Of a stretch of 64,000 bases of DNA, positions 11,112 through 23,353 are shown piece by piece. Source of the DNA: Laburnicola sp. R22_1 (lineage: Eukaryota > Ascomycota > Dothideomycetes > Pleosporales > Didymosphaeriaceae); assembly GCA_014281115.1 (NCBI GenBank), contig JACONQ010000021.1, positions 310,001 through 374,000 of the forward strand, written 5' to 3'. Position numbers and translations under genes: made by a program. Under the pieces are notes generated by a model. The model had not been told where the DNA came from. It was given only the letters and a program-made list of their open reading frames with translations, and did not search any database. How positions within the stretch are numbered: position 1 is the first letter of the stretch; each line of letters begins with the position of its first letter.

Positions 11112-14100
11112 CTACCCCTCCCTCTATAGCAGCAACTCTAGTACTGCTAAGATTCTTTTAGCTATATACTAATAGCTATATAACTATTACGCTCTATTAT
11201 AATCTATTATAGTCTATTGCAATTTATTGCGCACTATTTCTAATTATTATAATTCTTATAGTAATTTACACTAAATTATTGTAAATTTCTACTAAATTAC
11301 TATAGATTTAATTTAATTTGTTAATATTTATTAGAGTTGCGTTAGTAGTATTATTGTGAGTACTATTATTATTAGTACTATTATTATTAGTACTATTATC
11401 GCATAGGTTGGTACGCTTAACCTAGCCAAGAGAATTACTACTAGAAGGGTTTCTAGGAGGACTACTATCTATTGCTAACTTAAGACCTATATCTATCTAT
11501 TTCTAGGTATCTAGGCGGGCGTCTATAACTAGAATAGTGGTAAGACATATAATAATATCCTAGCGTGTAATAAGATTATTAAAGTTATATAGTATGGCGG
11601 GTTTTTTAGGTTCTTAGTGTAAAAACTAGTAATAAGCTAAGGGTAATTAAGTAGGTTATAGTAAGGCTCCTAAGTAAGGTTGTTAAATCTATTCTATATA
11701 ACTTTATACTCTATAACGCTATAGTTAGGCGCGTATAGGTCTTTCTTTAACTTATTTAAGCAATAGATAAGTATAGTCCTTATCTTATATTTCTCCTCTA
11801 TGCGTTTATCTAATAGTATATTGTTCTTATTATGTGTTTGCCTAGTAAGTGGTTGTTTATTATATGGGTACAATAGCTATAGGTAGAAAATATTATATAG
11901 TTAGCCTATCTCCTTAGATAAGTTAAGCTTGTACGCTATATTATTAATAATATAGACAACGTAAAAAGGTTCCCTATTCTTATAGTTAAGTAAAGAGCTA
12001 GGTCTCTTAGTCTTTAAGTTGCGCATGTCTAATATTACCTTATTGCCAACCTTAAAGTAAGGCGTAGGCACGCGTTTTATATTAGTGTACTTAGCCTATT
12101 TAGCTTGCGCCCACTATAAGTTGTCGCGCAAAAAATTGCATAGTTAGATAAGAGAATTAATAAAGTTATCTGCGCGTTAGTAGTCTATATAGGCGGGTGC
12201 TGTAAGTAGGCGCTCACTAGTAGCGGCGTCTCTACTTACTAACTTAATATTATATAACTATACAGGCTTAGTACTATTACGCAGTAAGTAATTCTTAGTA
12301 GTAATAAAAGGTACAACTTTTATTAACTTGCTAACTAATAAGTTAGCGACGAATTCCGCTATAGGTAGGTATAGAGCCTAGTTATCTTGCTAGTAGTTAA
12401 TATATACGCGTAGGTACTTCTTAAGCATAGTATTAGCAACTTTAGTTTAACTATTAGTCTTAGGGTGCTAACTAGTAAATAGGCGGAGCTTTGTACCCAA
12501 ACGCTTACAAAGACGTTTCCAAAAGTGTAATATAAACTATTAACTATAGTTACTAATAATATTCTCTAGAAAACCCTCCTTGCGCTAAACGTAGGTAATA
12601 AAAGCTTCTATAACTGCCTTAGCTATAATCTTAGCTATAGGAATAAACTTCTTCTTTTTACTAAGCTAGTCTATAATAACTATAATGGCTGTATATATCT
12701 TACTATTATTATACTAAGGTGGCAAGCTAATAATAAAGTCTATTAATATTAATTTCTAGTAATAGTTTAGGATTAGTAATAGGTACAATAAGCCATATTT
12801 AGCGTTATAGTATAGCTTACTACAGCAATAAAATACATAGGTAGAAATATAGTACGCAATAGTGTGCATTATATATGGCTAGTAATACTAGTAACTACTA
12901 TGTTTATAAGTACCCTTGCAACTAATATATCTAGTAGTAATACTATTATAAGCTTGCTTAAGGATGCGCGTATAGATTTTCTTATTATTAGAGATGTATA
13001 GTTGGTCCTTAATATATAGCAACCCTTTGCTTAACTAATAGCTAGTAATCTTAATCCTAAGTCCCTACTTAAGGAGCTTCTCTGGCAAATATTAGGCCTT
13101 AGTTCTAATAGTAGTAATAATATTCTAGACTATCTTGTTAGTAGTATATACTGTCTTAATATCCTTAAGTAGTTATGCTGTCTCCTTAGTTTTTGTTAGG
13201 GTTATAATAACAAGATTGTTATTATTATTATTAGCGGCTAGTTTAGCTATGTGGTATAATATAGCTGTAAGCTATAGGCCAGAGTAATAACTCTTATCCA
13301 ATAATGCGCAAGTAGCGGCAACCGCATAATATAATTCTTTGCCTTTAAAAATCTCTAGGTGTAAGACTATCTATACCTAGTGTTATTAGTAGATATTATT
13401 ATTGCCTTTAGGTAAGTCGCCTAGATAGCGCGTTAAGGCGTTAGGTTTTATATCTTACTTACCTAGATAATATCTAATACAGAAGTTAAATTTAGTTAGA
13501 AACTCTGTCTATTATACTTATTATTAATTAAGCCGCTTACTAGTTATAAAGTACTATAAGGCCAGGAAATTAGTAACAATATTAATAGGATTTCAGGTAC
13601 CTAAGAGTTTGGATTTCTACTCCTTAAACGCGCGTACTATAGCTAAAAGCTCCTTATTATAGATTTTATAGTTATACTTAGTAGGGTTTATTTTGTGTAA
13701 TAGATACGCAATAGGCCGCAATACATCTTAATTATCTTTTTGCAATAAGATGATAGTAGTAATAAAGTTAGACGCGTTAGTCTCTAACTAGGTTTCCTTA
13801 TCTAAGTTAAAATAAATAAGTATGGGCGCTATTATAAAGGCTTGCTTAAGCGTGTTAAACGCGGTTGCAATAGGAAATCCTAGCTTAATAGGCTAGTCTT
13901 TTAGTGCGTCGCCCTTTATAAGATTAGTTAATAGGTAAGTAATCTAGCTAAATCCTTTAATAAACTATTAATAAAAGTTCGCAAAGCCTAGGAAGGCCTA
14001 TATATTTTTAAGCAACTGCGGCAGTTACTAGTTATAAACTGCCTATACCTTTTAGGATCTATCTTAATGCCTTTAGTTGTTAGGATAATCCTAAGGTACT

Positions 14101-15700
14101 TAACCTTTTTAACCTTAAACTAACACTTGTTAATATTTAAATATAGACCTACTTATCGTAACTTGTTAATATTAGTCTATATATATCTAATGTGGTCCTT
14201 CTTAGTCTTACTATATATAAGTATATTGTCTACATATGCTGTGCAGAAGTTATTAAGGTGTTATTATAGCGTTTTATTAATATAAGTCTAAAAAGTACCA
14301 GGGGCGCTAGTAAGGCCAAATGGCATAATAGTGTATTTATACAGGCTATAGTAGGTTAGAAATACTATTTTTTCTTTATTACCCTTCTTAATGCGTATAT
14401 TATTAAAATCTACAATAATGTCTATAATAGACATAAACTTAGTTTTGTTTATTTACGCTAGTGTGTTTTTAGTAATAGCGGCATATTGCGATTACGCTTT
14501 ATAATAACGTTAATAGCGTGGTAATTAACGCAGACGCGTAATCCACCCCCTAGTTTTTTAACAATAAGAATAGGTAACACGTACTAAGACGTACTTATCT
14601 ATAAGAAGCCCTTTATAGTTATTTTATTAATATATTTATTAACTACTATTATCTTTAAACATATAAGACTGTAGATGTACGATTATAGCACTTTATTATT
14701 AACTAGGTTAATAGTATAGTTAATACTAGGGTAGTGAGGAGCCAACTTATTAGTCTCCTTTGGGTTAAAATACTAAAACTTATTATATAACTAACCTAGT
14801 AGTAGCTACTTAAGTTTATTTATTATTTGCAGCTTATTAACTAACTTTTTTATAAACTTGTTATAGTTAGTCTAACTATAAGTAGCAAGACCTATAGTTG
14901 CATAGAAGATTTGCGCATTATAGTCGCTATTAGTAAGATTAGGCGGGCGACTAAGCTGGTCCTAATATGTAAGGGTGCTGGCCCGAGTTGAAAGTTAATT
15001 GTTAAAATCTACGGTGCCGTACTAGTAACGGCTCGACAAGTCACTATATAGGTGGCTAAGGCCGCGCTAGTGCCCAATTAGGTGCTAGCGCCGGAGCGTC
15101 GGTGCCGACTCCCGGGTGATTCCATAACATAATAATAAGGTTCTAACTAGGAACTAAGTCTAGATAGTGTACTACTATAAGATAAGCTATCTTGCCTATA
15201 ATAATACTAATATTATTCCGCGGCGTGAGTTGTAAGGAGCTAACTAACGGTTTACTATAGTACACTATCTTAGATAAGGCATCCTTAAGGTAGTTAACTA
15301 GATAGTAGTAAGCGTTAAACGTTATAGACTAGTCATATAATTCTAGTTGTGGGTTATGGATAAATATCTAATCCATACTAAGTATAACATTAAAAGTCCT
15401 AATATTAGTAATAAAATACATAGCTGTGCTAGTATAAGTTCTATGCTATATAGTAAGGTCTATAGCTTAACTAATCTTATTAACTATCTTGCCGTTAGCG
15501 AGACATAATATAATTAGGTTGTTAATATTATATAATCTTAATTAGTGCTATTTAATATATACGGGGCTAATAAAACTTACACTAGCCTCTGTGTTAGTAA
15601 GTTAACGTGCCTTAGCCCATTTGCAAGACGCAGCGAGCTTAATAAGATATATAAATTATAACTGCTTAATTTTGTCTAGTTAAGGTTCTGTATTAATGGC
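11112..15700 (-). pseudogene. Gypsy-I pol (protease-RT-RNase H-integrase) remnant
   Basis: Minus-strand translation shows a protease-RT linker of the VILxMDxxxxHNP type near 15310-15380. RT follows with YTIMPFGLTSAPGTF near 14290-14340 and YVDN near 14223-14250, where the second catalytic Asp of YVDD reads Asn. The integrase C-terminal part (RLGTKLRLFTSQHPKTNGQT) is near 12440-12530, and a following barrel segment (KTKRPSSLLNYKNREPFYVV) is near 11960-12030. Order and spacing fit Ty3/Gypsy pol. Numerous TAG/TAA codons replace Gln/Trp. A short Asn/Ser/Thr-rich coding repeat (TAT TAT TAG TAC type) lies at 11345-11400. Confidence 0.8.
14968..15129. repeat. 162-bp solo LTR-like insertion in Gypsy-I
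   Basis: A GC-rich island within TA-rich Gypsy-I. It starts TGTAAGGG and ends ATAACA (TG...CA), and is flanked by exact 5-bp repeats TAATA (14963-14967, 15130-15134). These are the marks of a solo LTR left after LTR-LTR recombination, or of a very short terminal-repeat retroelement. It carries no RIP decay, consistent with its small size or youth. No full copy of this family is in the window. Confidence 0.7.
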
Positions 15701-18700
15701 AACAGCAGAGATCTATTGCATACGCTATAGATTAAGGCCAAGCTTAGTATCTAGTTTAAACTTATTTATTTTTTATTATACTACTGCAAGATTCCTTTAT
15801 ATACGCTGTTAATATTGCTTTCTTATGTGGTTTCGCTTAGGAGCTACTAAAAATATGACTTATTATTATTCTTATAGTCCTAACCGCAATATATGTTATT
15901 CTTATTAGGAATCTCATACTTAGGTAACTTATTGCGCGAGCTATTATGTTTATAAATACTATATAGTTAGTCAGGATTTATTTAAATAGCGTAGACGTGT
16001 TGCGCGTCTTTATAGTTAATAGGGCTAGAGAGAATAATATAAAGGTACTTAATATCCTTTACTAGAGTAATTGCGTTATTATAATAGCTAGTAGTAGTGT
16101 TTATCACGCAATATTCTATAACTCTATATTTAAAATATGCGTTAGCCTTAGCCAGTAAATCTAATTCTTATAACATACGTCTATAATTATTATATTTAGT
16201 AGTCCTACTTATACGCAGGATAGAGGACGTAGTACACATCGCAGCATTAGACCTAGTAGTAGTAATATTTATTAAGCGAGGTTTTAAATAATTAGACACT
16301 ATAGTAGATATATTAGAGCAACTCATAGCAGACTTATAATTAAGGCGCTCTATATATAAGGCTTAATTCATATGAGACGCAAAAGATTCTCTAGGCACAG
16401 ATAACGCGTTAGTAGTATAAACAATACAACTGTGTATGAGTTAATAGGCTTGGCTTATTAGTAGGTAGTTAGGTATATTAAGAAAGTTAATAACAGCTAT
16501 AAATCGCGCGTGCTAGTTAGTAAGTGTCTTCCTAGGGCCCTAAACTAGGGAATCTTCTATAATTTTCTTCTAGGCGTCTAATAGCTTATTTTTAAATAAA
16601 TAGATCTTGTTAAGGTAGTTAAGCATATTAGCGACAATTATAGTAGTCTTAAAATGCGGGTATAGAAGAGGCTATGCCTATCCCTTAAGTCGACTACGCA
16701 AGTATATAATACGCAACTATTTATTTAGAAGAGTCTATAGCTTATCTATTATTATAATACGCTAACATTTATAGTTGTCTTTCTCTTTGTCCTTACTAGA
16801 GAAATAATCTACCTTAGGTATACAGATTTAACGCAAGTACTAAGGGTCTGTCATAAGTCCTAGTAATAGAAATACTTTATAGGAGGGTATTAGATAGGTC
16901 TATTATTATGCGTAACTTGTATGACTTACAGCACATAGGTTATATTACAAGTCTAGAGTAAGGAAAGGACGTGTATAATTAAGTGATAGATTATTAGTGG
17001 GTGTATAATAAACTTCCATATTTAGTAGTTATTTAATAGATAGAATTAGTTAATTTAGATCCACCACAAACTGTCTAGTGTTATAAGGTTAATAATAATA
17101 AATGGCACGCATAGGTGGCTATCCTCTAAGCTTAGTAATACGAGTACGCATAATGTCTAACTCTTACTAAAGCGCCTGTTCTAACTCTATAGATTGCGTA
17201 ACGCGGTTTTCCAAGTCTTAATAATTAATATGCGGGACGTAGTTATTAAGTAGACGACCTTAGAGCTCTTTAAGCTATTATTGTAGGGCCATATAATAGG
17301 CATCTAGTATCTTTAACTTTCTAAGAGTAATAAAGTCTTTCTTTATTAAGTTATAGTGTGCTTGAAACTTAATTTTCTTCTACTTTATAATTTTAAGAGA
17401 GTGCTTATACAAAGTAATACAATCTTCTAATATCTTAACCTATTCTAACTTTGTTATAAACTATTGCTCCAATATCTTATAACTAGCCTAGAGCTACTCA
17501 AGCTCTTAGAGTTTAATCTAATCATTCTCTAGCTTATTAGTAATGTAATAATGTCCTACCAGAATTCGAGTTTTTAGTTTACTACATTAATAAACTGTAT
17601 ATATCCTTAAACCTTAACTTTATCTAGCTTTAAACGATTCTTAACACTAGTTACGCTAATACAAAGTTTATAATTTAATATATTACTATTAGTGTTAGTA
17701 ATATTAGTAAAGTATACATACTTAGAAAGATTAGTAGGTAGTAGGCTAGTATAGTCTTATTAGTTATATATTGTAGTCAGATAATTAGATGTGTCTATAA
17801 AAGGGTTGCCTTTATTATAAGGTCTACTTTTATTGTTATTATTATCTATAAAAGCCTTGTTATAATCTTTAGGTTAAAGAAGTCTCTTTTTAAATATGAC
17901 TTTGCGCTTATTACGATGTTACTCTATTTCTAATAAGTTATTATCTAACTTATCCTAATCTATAGGTAGAGTACCCTAAGTAGTGCTCTATTAAGTTAGG
18001 ACCTCTGGCTAAGACGCAGTAGCAAAGTTGCGGGACTTCTTGCGAAAGCTAATATTATTATTATTATTCTTATAACTAGGTCTCGCTATCTTATCTACTA
18101 TATATAATAAGTTTATCTCTTAGTAAGTATATAATTTAGGTTAAAGGTTAAGGTTACAAAGTTAAGAATATAGTACGTGCTATAATTAGTTGTAGCAGTT
18201 ACTTTTATATAAGGCGTCGCAACTATAGCCTATACGTAACTATAAAAGTCTAGGTATATATAAAAACCTAAGACGTTATATAGTAATATTAAACTCCCTA
18301 GGCTTCTATTAAAGCAGATAAGACTTATTAGAATTGCTGTAAGGTCTTAAGACTTTTAACTACGCAAAGTAAGCGTGCCCAAACTAGGTTTACTGCTATA
18401 CCGCACTAGAGCAATTTATTAGGGGCGTAGGTCTCACTAACTTAGCTTATAACTATACCTTAGGCTATAAGTTATTTAGGTTGTTACTATCTACTATTAT
18501 TATAGAGGTCCTATAACTGCCTACTATTATCGCAAAGGTTCTATATACTATAACTATTTACTATTATTGCAAAGGTCCTATACGTTATAACTATCTACTA
18601 TTATTATAAAGGTCCTATATAACTATCTACTATTATTACAGAGGTCCTGTGTGTTATAGGTAATAGAAGAGACGTTGTAGTTAGAGACGTTACTATTATT

Positions 18701-19286
18701 AAAACTAGGTAATAATATTAACGTCGTCTTATCTCTTATTAGTAAAGTGAATAGGATTACTATAATTTATAATAACTTATAATAAGTTTAGTAAATAGTT
18801 ATAGGTGGCTTATTTAAGTAAGCCAGGCTCATAGTTATCGCAATAACTAGATTTGCTTATTAGTAAGCTACTCTTATAGCTGCCTTAGTAGTTATTATAT
18901 ATAAAGCTTAGTAAGCTTATAAGTTATTATAGAGAGCCACGTTACTTGTAAGTGAGTTATTCTTCTAGAGACTATTATAGTAGTGCTAGGGGGCTAATAT
19001 CTCGCAAGACGTAACCTACGTACTGCTGTAAATAAGATAGCTGCTATCCTTTATCTCCTACCATACCTATTATTATTAATAGGTGACCTGTGGATAAGCA
19101 TTATTGTTGCTGTTAGTTATATTAGTAACGCTCTAGGGAGGCATCTATGCTCCTAATACCTAAGGTACTTAAGGACGCAGGGGAGTCCGCCCACTACGTT
19201 AGTTAACAGGCGTTGTTATTAGTAACGCCCTAGAGACAGGCTAAATTTTAGATAGTTAAGCTATAGCTTAACAATTACTACTATAG
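15701..19286 (-). pseudogene. Gypsy-I gag and leader remnant
   Basis: Lies between the 5' LTR (minus strand, 19287-19497) and the protease, the expected place for gag. Minus-strand translation is hydrophilic, but no frame longer than about 60 codons survives. Four imperfect ~60-bp tandem units (CTACTATTATTGCAAAGGTCC type) occupy 18480-18640. Assigned by position only. Confidence 0.45.
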
Positions 19287-19497
19287 TGTAAGGGCACTAT
19301 AGGGGTTATTATATTGTATATAAAATAACTAGTAGTTAGAATCTAAATATAAGATAGTAGCAATACCTATATAAAGTAGGTACGTAGGCAGGCTATATAC
19401 GTAGCCTCACTTAGAACCTTACTTAAAATCACGCTAGTTCCAAAAGGGAAATAGCCGAGGATAACGTAAGCGAGGGTCACACCTTAGATTAGTGACA
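19287..19497 (-). repeat. 5' LTR of Gypsy-I
   Basis: 211 bp, TG...CA on the minus strand, followed by the target duplication AATAA. Confidence 0.85.
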
Positions 19498-20189
19498 AAT
19501 AAGAAGTAATATTAAGTATAGAAGACAGAAGGAAAAGCAACTATCTTACCTTAGAGGCGTATAACAACTACAATAAGTCTTTTTAGACCTATGCTCTAAA
19601 GGGAAGAAGTCTTTATTAAATTAAATATCACAAATAGTTAGGTATTAATTAAGCTACTAGTTAGACTTAATAGAGTATGTATAGAAGCTCTACTAGATTT
19701 AGGGGTGCAAAAAGACTACGTTTCCTAAGCTTTTATAACTAAAGCAGAACTCTAATTATAAAAAAGAAAAAGTTATATATACTTTATATCGCAAATAGAA
19801 TGCCTATACTAGAAACACCTATAGTTAACTATAAGGTTAAAACTAATCTTATTATAGAACAAAATAACTACACACTTATAGAAAGGATAACCCTAGATAT
19901 ACTTAAAGAATTAAGTTATAATATTATACTAGGAATGCCCTAGTTTAAAAAGAATAATCCCTATATTAACTAGAGGATAAAAAGAATATTCTTATAGCGT
20001 AGCAATAGTGTATTGCATATAAAGTCTACATATTAATAGCGTTTAATAGTAAATAAGAAAGCTATTAATAATATAGTCTTATAACTAAAAGTTAATAAAT
20101 ACAAATTAATCTTAGTAGACGCTAGTAGAAAACACTAGGTTATAAAACGCAAGATAATAGTAAAGAAAAGCATAACCTATAGTATCCCT

Positions 20190-20327
20190 TAGCAGTTCGA
20201 ATGCGCATTTTTGTGACCACCTTTTCACGCTTTTTTTAATTACTAAGCAGGGGCTCTGCTTTTTTGTCATGTTATTTGAGATAAAAGCCTTTGTCGTGCT
20301 ACCCCTAGACAGTTAATTTAACGCCAC
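20190..20327 (+). repeat. Family-A short repeat with 11-bp target duplication
   Basis: 138 bp inserted in the Gypsy-H pol frame. ATAGTATCCCT stands on both sides (20179-20189, 20328-20338), and removing the insert plus one copy restores the pol frame. It is little mutated. It begins TAGCAGTTCGAATGC, which contains a tRNA B-box-like GTTCGAATGC, and ends AATTTAACGCCAC. The same unit occurs at 7590-7697 and inverted at 26384-26520. Whether it is a truncated SINE or one arm of a foldback DNA element cannot be settled from this window. Confidence 0.65.
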
Positions 20328-21242
20328 ATAGTATCCCTAATAAATATAAAAAATAGAGTTATTTATTTTAGGAAGAGGAAAAAAGAGCTAACCTACCTAA
20401 GTATTAACTCTAGGATTATACAATTAATCTAGAAGAGGAAAAACACTACCTTTTAGACTACTTTATAGCAAATTAGAAAAAGAACTCTAGCAAGAAAAAG
20501 AATTTATTAAGAAGAACCTTATTAAGGAATATATTAGACTATCTAAGTTACTAGTAGTAAGCCTATTTATATTTGTACCTAAGAAGGATAAAAACCTTAA
20601 TCCTATATAGACTACTAAAAACTTAACAATATAATAATTAAGAATTAATACCTATTACTAAATATTACAGAGCTTTAAGACTAACTCTTAAGAGCTAGAA
20701 TCTTTATAATAATAGACTTACGTAATAGATACTACCTTATATAAATAAAGAAAAGTAAAGAATAGAAGACAGCATTTAGAATACGCTATAAACTATTTAA
20801 ACTTACTAATATAGTAGCAACCTTTTAAGCACTTATTAACTATATACTATATAACTATTTAAACATATTTATTATTACATATATAGATAATATTCTTATC
20901 TACTTTAAAAATAAATTAGAATATATTAAATATATGCGAATAGTACTTAGAGTATTAGATAGAGTACACCTACAAATTAAACTACAGAAGTATAAATTCT
21001 ATATATAGAAACTTAAGTTCCTAGAACACATTATTAGCACTATAGAAATTAGCATAGCACCTAACAAAATTAAATGCATTAAGAATTAGCGATAACTAAA
21101 AACAGCTAAGAATATTTAAGAATTCTTAGAATTCTATAGATTTAACTAACAATTTATTAAAGGATACGCTAAAATTATAATACCTTTAATAAACCTTACT
21201 AAAAAGGATATACCTTTTATATAGATAAGCAAATACAATATA

Positions 21243-23353
21243 CAGTAGAGTGACACAAAAAAGCGCCTAGTAAAAAGATATCTTTTTAAAAGTTATATAA
21301 CTAGGTGCGTTTTAATACTATGTAAATAAAAAGTATACCGTTTTAAGGGGACGGTTTAGGAGATTTAGTATAAAAGGTTAGTAAGAGCCTAGTAATCAGC
21401 GCTAACTAGAGGTATCTTAGTAAAGTTAAGGAAATTTTTCTTAAAACTTTGACCCTATATAACTTTTTTTTCTACGTAGATAAAATTCTATAACTTATAT
21501 ATATTATAGTTTAGTCTATATGGACTATGTAACTTAATTTCTATTATAGGTCTATTCATAGAAATAATAATTATAAGGAAAAAGATAAAAATTAATTAAA
21601 ATTAAACAATTAGATAGAACTAGTACATAATATATAACTAGTAGTTAGTATACCATCCTTTAGCCTCTATAACGTCATTATAACGCTTAGGCAAAGATAG
21701 TATACAATGATCTATAGCCTCCTGTGGAATTAAATCCCAGTCCTCTTGTATAGCTTCTTTTAAAGGCTTGTACACTAGATTTACTAGTGCCAAAGCCTAA
21801 AGAAGCCCTATTTCTTTTTCCTAGCCTATCTTTTAATAGACTCCAAACGTTTTCTATAGGATTTAAGTCTGGTGAATAGGGTGGATGCCCAAAAACAAAG
21901 ACTTTATTCCTAGAAAACCACCTTTTCACCTGTAGAGTTCCGTGGATCTTCGAATTATCCTGTTGAAATTTCCAGCCTAGTTATAATTAGTATAAAGAAT
22001 AAGATTATAAAAATATAATATATATATATATTATATATATTAAAAAAAAGAAAAAGAAGAAAAAGAGGTACTTTACTTACCTCTTTTTAAAAGAGGTTTT
22101 AAGACAGGATTTAAACACTCCTGTATATATCTAGTGTTATTAAAGGTCCTAGTTTTAATAGGGTCCCTTAAAAACACTAGTTTAGAACGTCCTCCTATCC
22201 AAATACAGTCCCAGACTAAGATAGAAATATCTCGCGCTTTTAGTGAATTAGTACTAGCTCAAAAAAAAAAGATATTAAAAAAGTAAAATAGCGCAATTAT
22301 AGAGAAAAACGGGCTCTATAATTCTAGAATTTAAAAGAAATTAATAACTTACTAGTTGTTCGGTTTTTGCGCTATTCAGGCCCAATTTTCGATTTTCCCC
22401 TTTTTCTTATATATTCTTGCCTATTACCATGCCCCCTTTGGATAGTAGACTCGTCAGAAAATATAACTTTAGCAAAGTTAATATTTTCTAGCTCCTTAAC
22501 TATCTCTTTAGCCCAGAATTCTCTTCTTTTAGCTCTTTCTTTAGTTAAATAGGCCTTTTTCTTAGAGACGTTAAAAGAATAGTCTTCTCCTTTTAAAACT
22601 CTCTGTAACGTCCTCTTAGTAAAGCCAAAACTATTCTCTTCTAATAGCCTCTTATTTGTCTTCTTAGGGCTTTTAGTTAAATTTCTATTAATAACTCTTT
22701 TCTCCCTAGAAGTAACCTTAGTTACTCTCCCTTGTTTTACCCCTTTTAATAAGTTATCTCCCTTATTTTTCTTATTAATACGTCTAATAGCAGTCTTAAT
22801 AGATTGTAGAGGCTTATTAAGGGTAGTAGCAATAGTAGAATTAGAAGTATTTACTTTTTAAGTAAAGAAACTTAACTTTCGAGTTTTGAGAATTTTGGCT
22901 CCATTCGAGGAAATACAAAAGAGAAAATTTACTAGACAAAAGCTATTATATTATACTATAATCTTAGTAATAAATCACGTGATTTAATTAACTTTTAAAT
23001 TCACGTAATTTTTTAACCTTAAATAATTTCTTAATTAAGTTATATAAATACTCCGATATTTTGCTTACGTAATCATCACTAGGCCTAGAATAGCTAGTAA
23101 AAACATTAGCCTAGTAGCATACTAAATAAAAAGTCATAACGCCTTAAAAATTGACTTTTTAGAAACACTGAGTTTAGAGATAGATATCTTAAGGACCCTG
23201 CTTAATAAGCACGTAACTAGCACCCAATCCTAACTCCCTATATGTCCTCTTTAAAACCGTATACTTTTTATTTACATAGTATTAAAACTCACTTAGTTAT
23301 ATAACTTTTAAAAAGGTATCTTTTACTAGGCGCTTTTTTGTGTCACCCTACTG
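21243..23353 (-). mobile_element. Tc1/mariner-type transposon nested in Gypsy-H
   Basis: 2,111 bp flanked by TA (21241-21242, 23354-23355). Terminal inverted repeats are about 100 bp: left CAGTAGAGTGACACAAAAAA, right end read backwards CAGTAGGGTGACACAAAAAA, continuing with good match through ATACTATGTAAATAAAAAGT. One transposase gene on the minus strand fills most of the interior. It is less mutated than its Gypsy host, so the insertion is probably younger. Its relative at 45773-56070 has different TIRs but a colinear transposase and intron. Confidence 0.88.
21638..22904 (-). pseudogene. Tc1-type DDE transposase with one intron, broken
   Basis: Starts at ATG 22904 (Met-Glu-Pro-Lys-Phe) and ends at TAG 21638. 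Helix-turn-helix-like N-terminus, then VIFSDESTIQRGHGN (first Asp, about 22425-22470), WKFQQDNSKIH (second Asp, about 21945-21976) and GHPPYSPDLNPIENVWSLLK (about 21830-21890) with the final Glu kept. All three acidic residues are intact. An intron at 21977-22080 (104 nt on the minus strand, GTAAGT donor, CTAAT and ...ACTAG acceptor) separates the first and second acidic motifs. Damage is small: a TAA eleven codons in, small indels near 22845 and near 21775 in an A-run, and at least one stop after the first motif. Such transposases are about 340-400 residues, which fits. Confidence 0.82.

Larger units (their letters stand above)
10899..19497 (-). mobile_element. Gypsy-I: Ty3/Gypsy LTR retrotransposon nested in Gypsy-H
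   Basis: LTRs of about 212 bp lie at 10899-11111 and 19287-19497. On the minus strand they begin TGTCACTAATCTAAGG and end CCTTACA (CA reads TA in the 3' copy). The target duplication AATAA (10894-10898 and 19498-19502) is exact. The interior of about 8.2 kb encodes gag at the high-coordinate side and protease, RT and integrase toward 11112. A 3' fragment of a second copy lies at 39585-40905. It is heavily decayed by RIP and contains a small solo LTR at 14968-15129. Confidence 0.88.

Noticed and set aside
22367..22552. 61-codon plus-strand frame in the Tc1 element
   Set aside because: Antisense to the segment carrying the transposase SDES motif.
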